A stretch of 64,000 nucleotides of DNA from Pelotomaculum sp. DTU098 (GCA_001512635.1 LFSA01000110.1:1-64000); one strand, 5' to 3'. Counted from the stretch's first letter, positions 53,094 to 63,388 are shown. Translations and numbers: made by a program. Notes: a model not told the origin generated them from the letters alone.

Positions 53094-53951
53094 TTAGAAC
53101 GGGATAGCCTGCCTGCGGGTAAAAACGTGATTTCGCAGTTTGTATTCTTTCAGGATTTCCAGGGCTTCATCTATGTGGCCGCCCAGGTCTTCAAGGGAAT
53201 GGGCATCAGAACCCACTGTAAAAATTTTAATACCTGACTTCACCGCCAAATCCAAAATCTCCCTTGTGGGATGAAACTCATTTAGCCCTCTACGGCGGCT
53301 GGAAGTGTTAATTTCCAGCCCCATTCCCCTGCGGGCCATTTCCGTGAAAATCGGCTCTACAGCACCCCGGTGAATGGTGAGCACCTCGGGTCCATAATTC
53401 CTCATACCATAACGAAGGTAGAGGTCTACATGGGCAATACTGTCAAAAAACCCTGTATTAACTGCTTCCTGCAGGATGGTGAAATAGTCTGTGCGTAATT
53501 CCGCTAAGCTTTTGTTTTGAAAGTAACTGGGACTTTCCTTCATAGAGGAAATGGCAATGTGGTCAAGGCAGTGGATAGAGCCCATTACAAAGTCAAATGG
53601 ATAATTGTTGACAATCTTTTCTACATGCTCTTCACAACCCCGATTATACCCTATTTCTATGCCAGCTTTTATTTTAAGATTTGTATGCTTAAACTCATCC
53701 TGGGCCCGTGTGATTTCTGCAAAGTAGTTATCCAGCCAGGTAAAATCGAAAACCGATACCCTTTCTCCATTTACATTAATAAAGTTATCCTTTTCCCTGC
53801 GTACCGGATCCAGTTCAACATGGGTAGTGAAACAAATTTCCCTAAGTTCCAATTCCAAGGCTTTCTGACAATACTCCCTGATCTTAACAGGGGAGGCATC
53901 TATTGAATAGTCCGGGTGAACGTGATAGTCTGTTCTCTGGTACTCCATCAT
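53094..53951 (-). CDS. PHP-domain phosphatase (histidinol-phosphatase-like)
   Basis: 285 residues. PHP metal motifs: YHVHPDYS near the N-terminus, FTTHVELD, GIEIGY, GSIHCLD, HVDLYLRY, and FTVGSDAHS. The trinuclear metal site appears complete. Usually annotated HisJ-type histidinol-phosphatase; no his genes are here. As it converges on the inositol phosphodiester genes, it could instead remove the phosphate of the inositol phosphodiester, but this is speculation. ATG follows AAAGGAG. Confidence 0.88.
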   Translation of the reverse strand: MMEYQRTDYHVHPDYSIDASPVKIREYCQKALELELREICFTTHVELDPVRREKDNFINVNGERVSVFDFTWLDNYFAEITRAQDEFKHTNLKIKAGIEIGYNRGCEEHVEKIVNNYPFDFVMGSIHCLDHIAISSMKESPSYFQNKSLAELRTDYFTILQEAVNTGFFDSIAHVDLYLRYGMRNYGPEVLTIHRGAVEPIFTEMARRGMGLEINTSSRRRGLNEFHPTREILDLAVKSGIKIFTVGSDAHSLEDLGGHIDEALEILKEYKLRNHVFTRRQAIPF

Positions 53952-54258
53952 TGATTAGCTCCTTTGCCGGCGTACTAATCTAATCAACTCCTTAATTATT
54001 ATAACATCCACTAAACAATTGTACTGACTTTTCAGCTTGCCCCGTTAAAACCGGCACTGAAATGGCGGAGTTTTATATTCCCGCCACAACTGCTAAAACT
54101 CCATCTATCAATTAAACGCTGAAAAAGTGCCAGGCTACATCTTTTGCAGGGATTAATATAAAAGCTGGCAACATTTCATAATCAACATGATTACTATGCT
54201 CGAGATCTATAGAAAAAGCAGCAAGCTGTACCTCGTTAAAACTGGAAATCTCCCGCTA
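53952..54258. other. intergenic region
   Basis: Spacer between the PHP gene promoter side and the end of the pRiA4b ORF-3 gene. A small hairpin TGGCGG/CCGCCA near 54063-54086 lacks a T-run. Nothing else was seen. Confidence 0.3.
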
Positions 54259-54900
54259 CTATACTTTTTTGATTTTCAAGCATGTTCTGAGCAAATAATT
54301 CCTAAAGTCAATGTCAAATTCTTTGTAACGCTGGCCTTCTCCCCATTGCCGCATCAATTCATGTTCAGGGTGCTCAGGATCATGCCACGCTTCAAGGAAT
54401 TCTTTATAACCGCTAAGACCGCCTACATCTTCCGGCGGACAAGCGCCCGCACCTGCAAGTATTATAGGGTAACCAAAATCATAATCTTCAATGGTTTTTT
54501 CCAGTTTAATTTTATGTCTCCAATAATCACCAAAATCATAAACGTAGTTAATAGTCTTATATTTTTCCAAATACTTATCAATTTTTACCGTTTGGGGCTT
54601 CCTCACAGTTGTTTCAAGTATTCTGGCTACAATACCATGGGGATCTTCCTTCTCTAATAGCCTTTTGTTTTTGTATCTGGCAGAGTAACATTTATACTCT
54701 TCATATCCTTCTTCGTCATTTGTAATTCTGAGTTTTTCTTGCGGGAAATCAAATTCATAAAGATGATAATCCTGCCAACCCATAGAAAACCGAATTGTGT
54801 CATGCAGGCGTCTGAAGGTTACATCCGCCGGGATAATTACCCTTCTCCATATTAAAGGCTTAGAACCTACCAATTCTATTTTTATTTGATAAGCTTTCAT
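54259..54900 (-). CDS. plasmid pRiA4b ORF-3 family protein
   Basis: 213 residues matching the pRiA4b ORF-3/IS1096-passenger family: IELVGSKPLIWRRVIIPADV, MGWQDYHLYEFDF, NYVYDFGDYWRHKI, CPPEDVGGLSGYKEFLEAWHDPEHPEH. Function unknown; often on plasmids, mobile elements and defence islands. Start downstream of AGGTTAATC. It lies 42 bases after brxL, probably on the same transcript. A decayed paralogous C-terminus is at 49935-50030. Confidence 0.88.
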   Translation of the reverse strand: MKAYQIKIELVGSKPLIWRRVIIPADVTFRRLHDTIRFSMGWQDYHLYEFDFPQEKLRITNDEEGYEEYKCYSARYKNKRLLEKEDPHGIVARILETTVRKPQTVKIDKYLEKYKTINYVYDFGDYWRHKIKLEKTIEDYDFGYPIILAGAGACPPEDVGGLSGYKEFLEAWHDPEHPEHELMRQWGEGQRYKEFDIDFRNYLLRTCLKIKKV

Positions 54901-54942
54901 AAGATTAACCTAACTTCCCTTCCGGCACAAAATGCATTATCC

Positions 54943-57018
54943 TTATTCCACACCCAGAGCCTTGAACACGGCTTCCTGCGGAGTACTGTAAAATATCAGG
55001 CTGAATGCGCCAATTAGGTCTGATGGCACACTTCCAAGTTCTGGTGCTGACGTTATTGGTATCAGTACCTTCTTTGCTCCGGCGTCAAGGCATACTTGAA
55101 GCACACTCGCCAGTTCCTCAACCTTATGGATGGTACCGCTGATACTGATTTCACCCAGTACAGCTAGGCTTGACAGCGTCGGCTTGCCCAGGGCGCAGGA
55201 TGCCAGTGCAATCAAAGTCGGCAGCGTCAGGTACTTCGTCATGCCGATACCATTCAGGTCTTGATAATTAACAATATAGTCCTTCGTAGTAGTGCTGATG
55301 GAGGCGCTTATATGCCTGCCGTTCGCTTTCAGGTAGTTGAATGCTGTGTTCGCTGCCTCTCTAGCGTCACGATCAGATCCCAGCCCCGTACGTTCGAACT
55401 TCCCGTTGCCGGGGAGCATTTGCGTTTCAAGGCGGTAAACCCCGATCATACCGCTCTTACCCTGCGAGACGGTATAGACATTGCCGGGGTTAGTCAAGCC
55501 TTCAGGTATTAACCTGCCGCTCCCCTGTTCCGGCACAGAAACATAACGCTCTTCAAAGGTTTCGTTGTCAATATAGGAAAAGTTCACATCGTAGAATTCC
55601 ATACCGCCGATTTTCTTTAATTGTTCCTTTACGCGGCGGCGCATTTCGAGGGCGAAGACCAAGATCTCCTCTATGTCTTCTTTGGTAAATTCCCCGTTAG
55701 GGTAGAGCAGTTTGGTAAAGCCTGACACAATTTTGCGGACGGCGATCACGTCACGCTGGTTTAGGTTCGTGCCAAGCCGGAAATATTTATCAAAAGAGTC
55801 GCCGAAAGTCACTTTCCGCATTTCACGCATAAATTCGGCAAGGTAATCTGTTATGAAGCCGTAGTCGTTGGTGAACGATTCAGGCCGGTACTTCGGGATT
55901 TCCCAACCCGGGATATAGCAGTGCATGCGGTCTAGAAATGCCGTGTCATACGCCATCACTTCGGGGAACGGGTCAAACAAATGCGAAGTCTTAAGCAGCA
56001 CATCCACGCTCTGGTTAATGTTACCTACGAAAGCCATTGAAGCTGACGCCGCTTTTTCCTCCTTACCCCTGGCAAAGGAGCCGGAAGCCATATAGTCCTT
56101 CATAATTTGCACGCCGTCTTTGTCCTTGAAGGTAATACCCGCTACCTCGTCAAAAGCAACGCAGTCCCAGAGGCCAACAAGCCCGACTTGCTTGGTAGCC
56201 ATATTGTAAAAGAGGTTGGCGACAGTAGTTTGACCGCCGGAGATAAGGATACTATTCGGCGAGATTTCTTTGTAAAGGTGCGACTTGCCTGTGCTGCGGG
56301 GTCCCAGCTCGCAGAGGTTGAAATTGTTCTCGATGAGCGGAAGCATACGGGCCAGCTGCAGCCACTTCTCCCGGTAGGTGAAACGGTCTGCTTCTATTCC
56401 CGTGGAACGGAGCAGAACAGTTATCCACTCATCCTTAGTAAAGGCACGGCGCCCGTTCTTGATTTCGTCCAAATCGATGTGCGGCATCTGAATAGGCGTT
56501 AGTTTTACTATACGGATGGGCGTAGATTTCTTGTCTTCCTCGATGTACTCATACTCAAGCCCCACAATACACCAAATGCCGCCGCAGAGCAGGCGGTCAT
56601 ACTTTGATACATAATCAGACGATATGGGAATATTTCTCAGGCCAAGGTTGGAAAAATCTGCTTCGTAGCGGTCGAGTTTTATATTCAAGCTGACGGTTAT
56701 ACGGTCGATGATAGTATAACTGCCGCGTTCACGCAAATTGGACAGCACCTTCTGGGCTTCGTCAGGTCGCACGAAGTTCTCTGCAAGGATTCGCTTGACA
56801 TTTCTCATGCCTTCATCGATTATACTCGGGTCGTCAGAACTGCAATACTGCCCAAGTAAAAACTCCAGGACGTATACAGGAACGTTCGCACCTTCCTTAA
56901 TTGCCTTGGTCAGATCTTTACGAACAATCCTGCCGTCGAAGTGCTCACGCAGTTTCCGGTAGATAACCTCATTAGGGTCATCCTTTCCCGGTATGTAGTG
57001 AGCCAGTTCAAGGTTCAT
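54943..57018 (-). CDS. brxL: BREX protein BrxL (Lon-like AAA+)
   Basis: 691 residues. AAA+ ATPase with Walker A GPRSTGKS at about residue 240 and Walker B CVAFDEVAGI, then a Lon-like C-terminal domain (LPTLIALASCALGKP, LGEISISGTIHKVEEL, GAKKVLIPITS). The usual Lon catalytic Ser (GPSAG) and Lys are not apparent, in line with BrxL being a DNA-binding motor rather than a protease. The ATG at 57018 follows AAGGAGGGC; an upstream start would overlap pglZ without a signal. Last of the BREX core genes. Confidence 0.92.
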   Translation of the reverse strand: MNLELAHYIPGKDDPNEVIYRKLREHFDGRIVRKDLTKAIKEGANVPVYVLEFLLGQYCSSDDPSIIDEGMRNVKRILAENFVRPDEAQKVLSNLRERGSYTIIDRITVSLNIKLDRYEADFSNLGLRNIPISSDYVSKYDRLLCGGIWCIVGLEYEYIEEDKKSTPIRIVKLTPIQMPHIDLDEIKNGRRAFTKDEWITVLLRSTGIEADRFTYREKWLQLARMLPLIENNFNLCELGPRSTGKSHLYKEISPNSILISGGQTTVANLFYNMATKQVGLVGLWDCVAFDEVAGITFKDKDGVQIMKDYMASGSFARGKEEKAASASMAFVGNINQSVDVLLKTSHLFDPFPEVMAYDTAFLDRMHCYIPGWEIPKYRPESFTNDYGFITDYLAEFMREMRKVTFGDSFDKYFRLGTNLNQRDVIAVRKIVSGFTKLLYPNGEFTKEDIEEILVFALEMRRRVKEQLKKIGGMEFYDVNFSYIDNETFEERYVSVPEQGSGRLIPEGLTNPGNVYTVSQGKSGMIGVYRLETQMLPGNGKFERTGLGSDRDAREAANTAFNYLKANGRHISASISTTTKDYIVNYQDLNGIGMTKYLTLPTLIALASCALGKPTLSSLAVLGEISISGTIHKVEELASVLQVCLDAGAKKVLIPITSAPELGSVPSDLIGAFSLIFYSTPQEAVFKALGVE

Positions 57019-57034
57019 AGAATAGCCCTCCTTG

Positions 57035-59626
57035 TTACAGGTCAAAGCCGAAATCATCCGCAAAAACTATATCAATGCGAAACTCGACCTCTTCAGGTGC
57101 ATCGGTGTCATTGGCAATTACAAGACGATAAGTCTTATTGTGATTGTATTGCATTTGCTTCAGTGCAAACCTTACACGGAACACACGGTCAGAAGCATTA
57201 TCGCTGGTCCTGTCGGCAATAACCGTCTGAATATCGCTGACAGGATTACCCTCATCATCGGTAAAGTATAGCCTGTAATGGCACGGCTGCACCTTGTCAC
57301 CCACTGGCTGCTTTTGCAGGAAGTCGAGGTAAAACAACATGTTAGTCACCTTACGGCTTTCGGATATGAGCGAAAGGCCGGGTTTTTGTAACTGGACATA
57401 ATTTTTTTGGCCTGTCCGCATACCCTTATAGACGATGACAGGTACGACCATCTCCTGCAGGCTGATGCCTCCATGGACATAGTTCTCACCGCTGCCCTGA
57501 ACCTTGATGCGGACAGTATCCTGCGGCGCATAGCCTCTTATTGGAATACCACTGAACGTCCTGTCCATCCTGACAGGCAGCAGGTAATCGGCGGTCGTGT
57601 CTATGGCAGTAAGGGCGTAACGCCTGCCCAGCTCGTACAATTTGCCTTTAAAGGTCTGGCGGCTGATTTTCTGGCTCTCTTCAAGCGGTTTGTAAGTGTA
57701 AAGGAAGCCATGATCGGCGGTGATCAATATATTTGATCCGCTCATGTCGTTTACGATAATTTTAACAACAGCGGTCAATTCATCGATTGCCGTATTGCAA
57801 GCCTCGAACACCTTCGTTTCTGTGGCTTGTTTATCGCCAGTCGTATCAATCGCGTTGTGATAGATATAGACGATTTCCTTGCCGGCAATCAGTTCACGAC
57901 GTTCCTGTTTTTTCATCCGGAGAAGTTCCTGGTAGGTGGTGACTACACTGCCAGGGTTAGCAGCGTTAAGTATAGCGCCGCGATGCGCTGTGCTGACTGT
58001 CGGGCTGCCATCAACAAGCACTTCTATTTTGTCGTTCACCGATATTTCTCTACCGGGCAGGAGTGCTGCCATGCCAAACTTCGTAATGCTTGGAAAAACC
58101 GCTTGCACCGCCTCCAACGTCGCCCTGCCCCTGGTATTATGGTTAAGGGCCTCGGAGAGTTCAGCAGCGACCTCATAACGCAAGCCATCTGATATCACCA
58201 CAAACACGCGGTTACCCTTGCTCACGTTCGGTAATACATAGTGGCTGTAGAACCTGCGCTGTTCGTTTATTTCCGAAACATAACCAAGCGAAGCCAGGTC
58301 GCCTTCTATGGCTGTTGTCCAGGCCTGGGTGAGTTGCTTCAAAAACCATTCACGGTACAAGCCTTCCACCACATCGGAACATTTTTTCAAAGCGTCCTCC
58401 AAGAGTGGATTCGGGTTTCTCAACGTGTTGCCGAAATGGAAATGGAAGTGCCTGTAATACCTGTCCATCCTGTAAGCTCCAGCCGTGTAGAGTTCCCAGA
58501 TCTTCGCAGGCTCGACGATATGGAAGCTGTCGATATGCGCCAGGTAGAACTCCTGCATCCTGGCGATATAATAAAGGCTTTCGAAGTAGTCTGCCGTCAG
58601 GGAGTACCAGGCCGCAGTGCGGCGGTTCTCCACCACACTGATGATGTCCTCCGCCTTAATGACGTTCTCGCCAATCTCAATAAAGAACCGCTTAAGTATG
58701 CTTTCATTGATTGCTGGGAAAGTGTCGCTCTTTAACAGGATGTTTATATCTGTCTTGTCAAAGCGGTCAGGGAGGCGCAGTTTTTGTTCAACATGGCGGC
58801 AGATTTCAATTAAGTCACCGCTGCCGTCGCTGCGCTGCCATTCGTTGACCAGCTGATAGCAGTAGGCCTTGCGGGAATCGGAAACAAACCGCTCCAAGCC
58901 GCGCAAAGCAGAAATGGGCATCGTCTGCGCTAGGGCAGAAATGAGAATATGTGCAGCCAGGTCGGAAAGCGGGCGATCTTCCGCGTTGCTATAGCCGGTG
59001 TACTTGTACACAAGTTGCCAGAATGCCTCGATGCTGCCGCACTTCTCAATATTAATCAGCGCATCGTTGCTTTCTTTATCCAGGCCTGCCGACAGAACAG
59101 CGATGATCACATCCTGAGCCGAACCGCCGTTAAGCCCGCAAAGCACTGCCATAATGTCAATGTGCAGTTGGAGCGGTGTCTGGTAGGTGCGCCCGATACG
59201 GCGTATCCTGGCCCTGCGTTCTTTGCTGCCGAGGAATTTGGCGTATAGTTTCATCGTCTTCCGCATGGCTGAGGACGGTTCGACAAACAATTCCTCCATC
59301 TGCAAAGACACGAGGTCGGCCCGGAATTCCTCGCTGTATAACTTTATATCAAGCAGCCAGTCATCCTTTTGGTCTTTCGCATAAGACAGCGGGTCATAGA
59401 TAAGGTAGTTACCAGTCAGGTCGTCTGACGAGAGCAGTTTCTTGACGGCAAAGTTGTTCGTACCGGTGAGTTTGACAATGTTTACTCCCGGGAGATCGAG
59501 TTCATCTACCGCATCCGCGAATTCGCCGTCCTCATCGCGCCAGAAGACGATGCGACGTTTATGAAATTCAGGCAGAGGAGCGGCAAACCGTTCCACGAGC
59601 CTTTTTTTAATCGTTTCTGACAGCAT
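57035..59626 (-). CDS. pglZ: BREX protein PglZ (alkaline-phosphatase superfamily)
   Basis: 863 residues. Phosphatase-like core with VISDGLRYEVAAEL at about residue 480 and ITADHGFLYTYKPL at about 640, the metal-site motifs of the alkaline phosphatase/phosphodiesterase superfamily. The first about 400 residues are helical. Essential in BREX and required for the host DNA methylation state. It starts 9 bases after the pglX stop (ribosome-binding site TAGGAGGAC) and ends 16 bases before brxL. Confidence 0.94.
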   Translation of the reverse strand: MLSETIKKRLVERFAAPLPEFHKRRIVFWRDEDGEFADAVDELDLPGVNIVKLTGTNNFAVKKLLSSDDLTGNYLIYDPLSYAKDQKDDWLLDIKLYSEEFRADLVSLQMEELFVEPSSAMRKTMKLYAKFLGSKERRARIRRIGRTYQTPLQLHIDIMAVLCGLNGGSAQDVIIAVLSAGLDKESNDALINIEKCGSIEAFWQLVYKYTGYSNAEDRPLSDLAAHILISALAQTMPISALRGLERFVSDSRKAYCYQLVNEWQRSDGSGDLIEICRHVEQKLRLPDRFDKTDINILLKSDTFPAINESILKRFFIEIGENVIKAEDIISVVENRRTAAWYSLTADYFESLYYIARMQEFYLAHIDSFHIVEPAKIWELYTAGAYRMDRYYRHFHFHFGNTLRNPNPLLEDALKKCSDVVEGLYREWFLKQLTQAWTTAIEGDLASLGYVSEINEQRRFYSHYVLPNVSKGNRVFVVISDGLRYEVAAELSEALNHNTRGRATLEAVQAVFPSITKFGMAALLPGREISVNDKIEVLVDGSPTVSTAHRGAILNAANPGSVVTTYQELLRMKKQERRELIAGKEIVYIYHNAIDTTGDKQATETKVFEACNTAIDELTAVVKIIVNDMSGSNILITADHGFLYTYKPLEESQKISRQTFKGKLYELGRRYALTAIDTTADYLLPVRMDRTFSGIPIRGYAPQDTVRIKVQGSGENYVHGGISLQEMVVPVIVYKGMRTGQKNYVQLQKPGLSLISESRKVTNMLFYLDFLQKQPVGDKVQPCHYRLYFTDDEGNPVSDIQTVIADRTSDNASDRVFRVRFALKQMQYNHNKTYRLVIANDTDAPEEVEFRIDIVFADDFGFDL

Positions 59627-59635
59627 AGTGTCCTC

Positions 59636-62600
59636 CTATATCTTCGCCAGCACGTCGGCAAAAATCGCGTAGTTCTTTTTCACGCCGTCGTCCAGGTCAA
59701 TCTCGATTTTTTGATCAGCAAGGTGGTGTACCTTTTCCTCAAAAACAGCTACTTCTTTTAACTGCTCTGTCAGCTTATTCTGTTGTTTTAAGAGACGCGC
59801 ACGCTCCGCGCCTTTGGCAGCGTTCAGAGCTGCGTTAATGTGGGAAAGCTGGGTGCGGTAACGCTCCTGCTGTTCATGGACGTAGTCCGTCCGCAGTTTA
59901 GCCAGCAGGTCACGGGTATAGCGGTGCAAGTAGATGAGCGCCTTGAAGCCGTTCTTTTTGCCGCTGTCAAACAGCCAGTAGATCGGGCGCTTCTTGTATG
60001 TCTTGCAGTGGTCTTTGTAGAAGTCATTCAAGAAATAGCTGCGTATCACCTCACGGGGCGTACCCCTGCCGCCCAAAGCATCGGCGATGAATTTCAGGTT
60101 TTCTTCCAACGTTTCAGCACCGTATACGACTTTAACGAACTCGACAAACCGCCCCACGATGTCATCACCGAAGTACTCATCGTCGCAGATGGGAAGAACA
60201 TTGTCCTTGTCGGGGATAAATGTTTTATATTTTCCCTCATCCCACTCGCCGCCCGCATAGGCAAGCCCCTCGACATCAAGCGAATACCGCCCGAACATAC
60301 AACCCACGGCATAGCTGATAAAGGATTTGATAACATCCTGCCTGGTCAGTGCGTATTTACTTCCCGCCATGGATTCGGGTATGTCCTCTTTATTATCATA
60401 AATTCGGTGGACAGTCACGTCCTTGTCCTCAACCTCAGGCGTCAGTTCGTCCTGCAAACCGTAGATGTCGATAAAGATGCGGTTGAGTTCTTCTTCATTG
60501 GCTTTGAGAGCGTTGAACCGATTATTTGCTTCTTCTTTCCATTTGCTGTAAGCATTGGCGACTGTGCGTTCGCCATTGATAAGGGGGTGGCGTTTGAAGT
60601 CCCATGAGGTTTCAAAGGAGTCCCAATCAGAGCGGGATAGGGAGATGTTGGCTGTGACAATTTCATCAACTGATTTTTTGGCTTTATCACTTACTATTAA
60701 TGGAATGTTAGCAACATCTCCCGATTGCAGATGAAGCGTTGGATTTAATAACTTTGCCACAAACTCAGTAATAGGTGTGTTAAGAAATCCAAGTAAATAC
60801 TTTAATAATTCGCTGTTTACAAAACAAACAGTCCCAGTGCTTTCAAAGAAAAAATCTTTCTCCATAATACGAAAGGATTGCAGACCACTTGTTATATTAG
60901 TCCATGTTACGCCTTCTTTAAAAAGCATGTTTTCGCTCCGTATGGTAGCACGTCCCGTAGCTTTCACTCGTGCACCGTTGTTCTCCCAATCAACTAAATA
61001 TAGTAAATTTCCATACCACCTCCTATACTCACCACCTTTCATACACTTGAACCATTTATTTCTGTTCTCGACTACTTCAAACCAAAATCGAATGAAAGTC
61101 GCATTATCACCAAGTGTCGAACCCTGTCTTGGTATACCTATGTCGCCAATCCTTTTCCCAACCTCAAATGCTCTCAACATCTTATCACTCACCCAATAGG
61201 CCACAGGACTACCGGGTATCTTCTTGAAATTCTCTGTACTAGCAGTGTAGAAGAAACCGCAATCCGGGTTTTCTAAGGCTTCAAGGTATTTTTGTCGTTG
61301 TACTTCCATACCGCCGCGGTAGTCAACAAGCCTGAAATAAACGCCTTTTTCACATGTCTTTTTATTGCGATATACAAATGAACAGACAGGCACCGTTGCT
61401 TCTTCAAACGCCGAATACTCAAATTGTATCAGCGTTGTTATGTTTTTCGTATTATAAAGGTTATTGCGGAGTTTCTCGTAGCTCTGAATAAACATCCAAA
61501 CATACGGCGAAAACATACCAACAAAACCGCTTGGTTTTGCCATTTCACCACAACGAATAATAAACGCTGAGAATGTATCACTTTTGTAATCTGTATAGTT
61601 TTTCTGTAAGTATTCAGATAGCTTTTCGTTATGCCCTTTATTCCCCATATACGGCGGATTGGTTACAACCACATCATACTTCTGCGCCAGCAGGCGCCTG
61701 AAGTTCCACACGCGCAGGTCGCGCTCGTAATCATCAAACATCGTCAATTGGCCCTGCGGCGGTTCCGGCTTTGGCGGGATCTCATCCACTTTAATAAGTG
61801 AGCCATATTCCTCGCCGTCGCTCCAGCCCGCCGGATGGTAGACCTGCGGCCTGACATTCTCGGTAAAAATACGGCGGTTATACTGGCGTGCTTTCATCAT
61901 CAGCGCAAAATAGGCAAGCTGGCACGCCCTGCGGTCGATTTCCAGACCGTAGAGGTTTTTTTCAAGTATCAGCTTAGCAGATTCGCGGGCATTATAGCCC
62001 TCACTTTCGTAAATCTGCATCAGCACGTCAAAGGCGTAAAACAATATGTGGCCACTTCCCATACACGGGTCGATCAGCTTGATGTCCTCCGGTGACTTCA
62101 CCGGCGATTGTTCACGCAAAACGCGCAGTTGTTCTGCAACCTCCGGTGTTTGTTCAGCCTCGTCGACGTAGTATTTCCAGTTGGCTTTTAACGTACTATT
62201 CGGGTGAGATTCAAGCCACAGGCGGCCCAGGGAGTTTTCCACCATATACCGCACAATCCAGGCCGGCGTGAAAAGTTGTGTCGCGGCGGGGATTTTTTCT
62301 TTTGTAATCTTGATGTTCTTTTTCAGCCCATCAAAAACTGCCTGCTTCGGCTCGGTGTTGTAATACTGATACATCCAACCGATAATCTGCACCGCGTCAC
62401 GCCAATCTTCTTCTGGTATATCCGTTATCAGCCGTCCCAGCACCCCGTCCGGTTTCAAGATGTTGTTGGGCAGGAGCATTTCTGTATAACTTCCCATTTT
62501 CTCGAACATTTCCGGCAGAGCGGCGTGCAGGGCGTTGCATTGGGTCAGCAGGAGGTAGCGGTAAAGTTCCTCTGTTTTGCTGGCATTTAAAAGTTCGGAT

Positions 62601-62989
62601 ACTTTCGCCTTATCCAAGCCCTCAAGCTCAATATGCAAGGCCTCTTTTAGAATCTCCGGCTTAAACTCGCCGTTGGCACTCGAAAACACGCGAACATGGG
62701 TGGGCAGATAATCGTTGACTTCCATAAAGCGCAGGGCAATAAAGCGGTTGAACCAGGTGTACGCCACTTCCTCAACTGCCTGTTGATAGCCCTGTTCTTT
62801 TATCTTTTGAATAAACTCACGCCGCTGCCGTTTCTCCTCTTTGGAGAGCACTCGCCCGGCAACAACGTTAGCGTTTTCGTCGCCATAACCCTTGTCGCTT
62901 ATCCCATATTGATAGGCACGCTGCTTTACCTGTTCGATAAGCTCGTTTCGCGCCCAGACTGCATATTTCTGAATGGCACTCTTGTTCAT
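59636..62989 (-). CDS. pglX: BREX DNA adenine methyltransferase PglX
   Basis: 1117 residues. SAM motif IDPCMGSGHILFYAFDV near residue 306 and catalytic VVTNPPYMGNKGH near residue 443 define an N6-adenine methyltransferase; ATQLFTPAWIVRYMV precedes motif I. The C-terminal half is the target-recognition and helical part. It methylates the non-palindromic host motif that marks self DNA in BREX. ATG follows AAAGGAGGAACCC. Between it and brxC lies an inserted small gene. Confidence 0.95.
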   Translation of the reverse strand: MNKSAIQKYAVWARNELIEQVKQRAYQYGISDKGYGDENANVVAGRVLSKEEKRQRREFIQKIKEQGYQQAVEEVAYTWFNRFIALRFMEVNDYLPTHVRVFSSANGEFKPEILKEALHIELEGLDKAKVSELLNASKTEELYRYLLLTQCNALHAALPEMFEKMGSYTEMLLPNNILKPDGVLGRLITDIPEEDWRDAVQIIGWMYQYYNTEPKQAVFDGLKKNIKITKEKIPAATQLFTPAWIVRYMVENSLGRLWLESHPNSTLKANWKYYVDEAEQTPEVAEQLRVLREQSPVKSPEDIKLIDPCMGSGHILFYAFDVLMQIYESEGYNARESAKLILEKNLYGLEIDRRACQLAYFALMMKARQYNRRIFTENVRPQVYHPAGWSDGEEYGSLIKVDEIPPKPEPPQGQLTMFDDYERDLRVWNFRRLLAQKYDVVVTNPPYMGNKGHNEKLSEYLQKNYTDYKSDTFSAFIIRCGEMAKPSGFVGMFSPYVWMFIQSYEKLRNNLYNTKNITTLIQFEYSAFEEATVPVCSFVYRNKKTCEKGVYFRLVDYRGGMEVQRQKYLEALENPDCGFFYTASTENFKKIPGSPVAYWVSDKMLRAFEVGKRIGDIGIPRQGSTLGDNATFIRFWFEVVENRNKWFKCMKGGEYRRWYGNLLYLVDWENNGARVKATGRATIRSENMLFKEGVTWTNITSGLQSFRIMEKDFFFESTGTVCFVNSELLKYLLGFLNTPITEFVAKLLNPTLHLQSGDVANIPLIVSDKAKKSVDEIVTANISLSRSDWDSFETSWDFKRHPLINGERTVANAYSKWKEEANNRFNALKANEEELNRIFIDIYGLQDELTPEVEDKDVTVHRIYDNKEDIPESMAGSKYALTRQDVIKSFISYAVGCMFGRYSLDVEGLAYAGGEWDEGKYKTFIPDKDNVLPICDDEYFGDDIVGRFVEFVKVVYGAETLEENLKFIADALGGRGTPREVIRSYFLNDFYKDHCKTYKKRPIYWLFDSGKKNGFKALIYLHRYTRDLLAKLRTDYVHEQQERYRTQLSHINAALNAAKGAERARLLKQQNKLTEQLKEVAVFEEKVHHLADQKIEIDLDDGVKKNYAIFADVLAKI

Positions 62990-63004
62990 GGGTTCCTCCT
63001 TTGT

Positions 63005-63045
63005 CGGAACAGGGAGTAGGGGCTAGGGAGTAGGGATTAGTTTCT
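63005..63045. repeat. GGGAGTA repeat on the pglX side of the inserted gene
   Basis: Plus strand: GGAACAGGGAGTAGGGGCTA then GGGAGTAGGGATTAG. It contains the stop of the four-helix gene (TAG on the minus strand). The complementary kind of repeat lies on the other side of the gene. Confidence 0.6.
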
Positions 63046-63388
63046 GGATCATTGAATTTAACATTTTCCCTACTTCGTTGCACAGTCCCATTGCTGTTTG
63101 CACCTGTTCCGCACTTAAATAATTCAACCTGACGCATATTTCAAGTTGCGTCTCTACCTCGGACTTTGAACCTCTAGCTATGGCCAAAAATCTGACGTAT
63201 TCGGATGATGTATGCCGTGCGTTTCCTTCTGCAATATTTGAGGGGATTGAGACGACCGCTCGCCTTATTTGACTGGTTAGAACATATAATTCTTCTTTCG
63301 GCAATAGTTTAGTAAGATTGTAGACCTCTATAACTAAGTCCATAGCCTTTTGCCAGACTATAAGCTCACGATAGCTTTTTACACTCAT
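63023..63388 (-). CDS. four-helix-bundle (S23/IVP-type) protein inserted in BREX
   Basis: 121 residues. Family landmarks: SYRELIVWQKAMDLVIEVYN, LTSQIRRAVVSIPSNIAEG, EYVRFLAIARGSKSEVETQL. These form a four-helix bundle of the S23/intervening-sequence-protein type, first known from 23S rRNA insertions and also common as lone genes between GGGA-rich repeats. Its ribosome-binding site (GGGAGTAG) is part of the repeat. It interrupts the brxC-pglX boundary on the same strand. The role is unknown; it is probably a passenger of a small mobile segment. Confidence 0.9.
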   Translation of the reverse strand: MSVKSYRELIVWQKAMDLVIEVYNLTKLLPKEELYVLTSQIRRAVVSIPSNIAEGNARHTSSEYVRFLAIARGSKSEVETQLEICVRLNYLSAEQVQTAMGLCNEVGKMLNSMIQKLIPTP

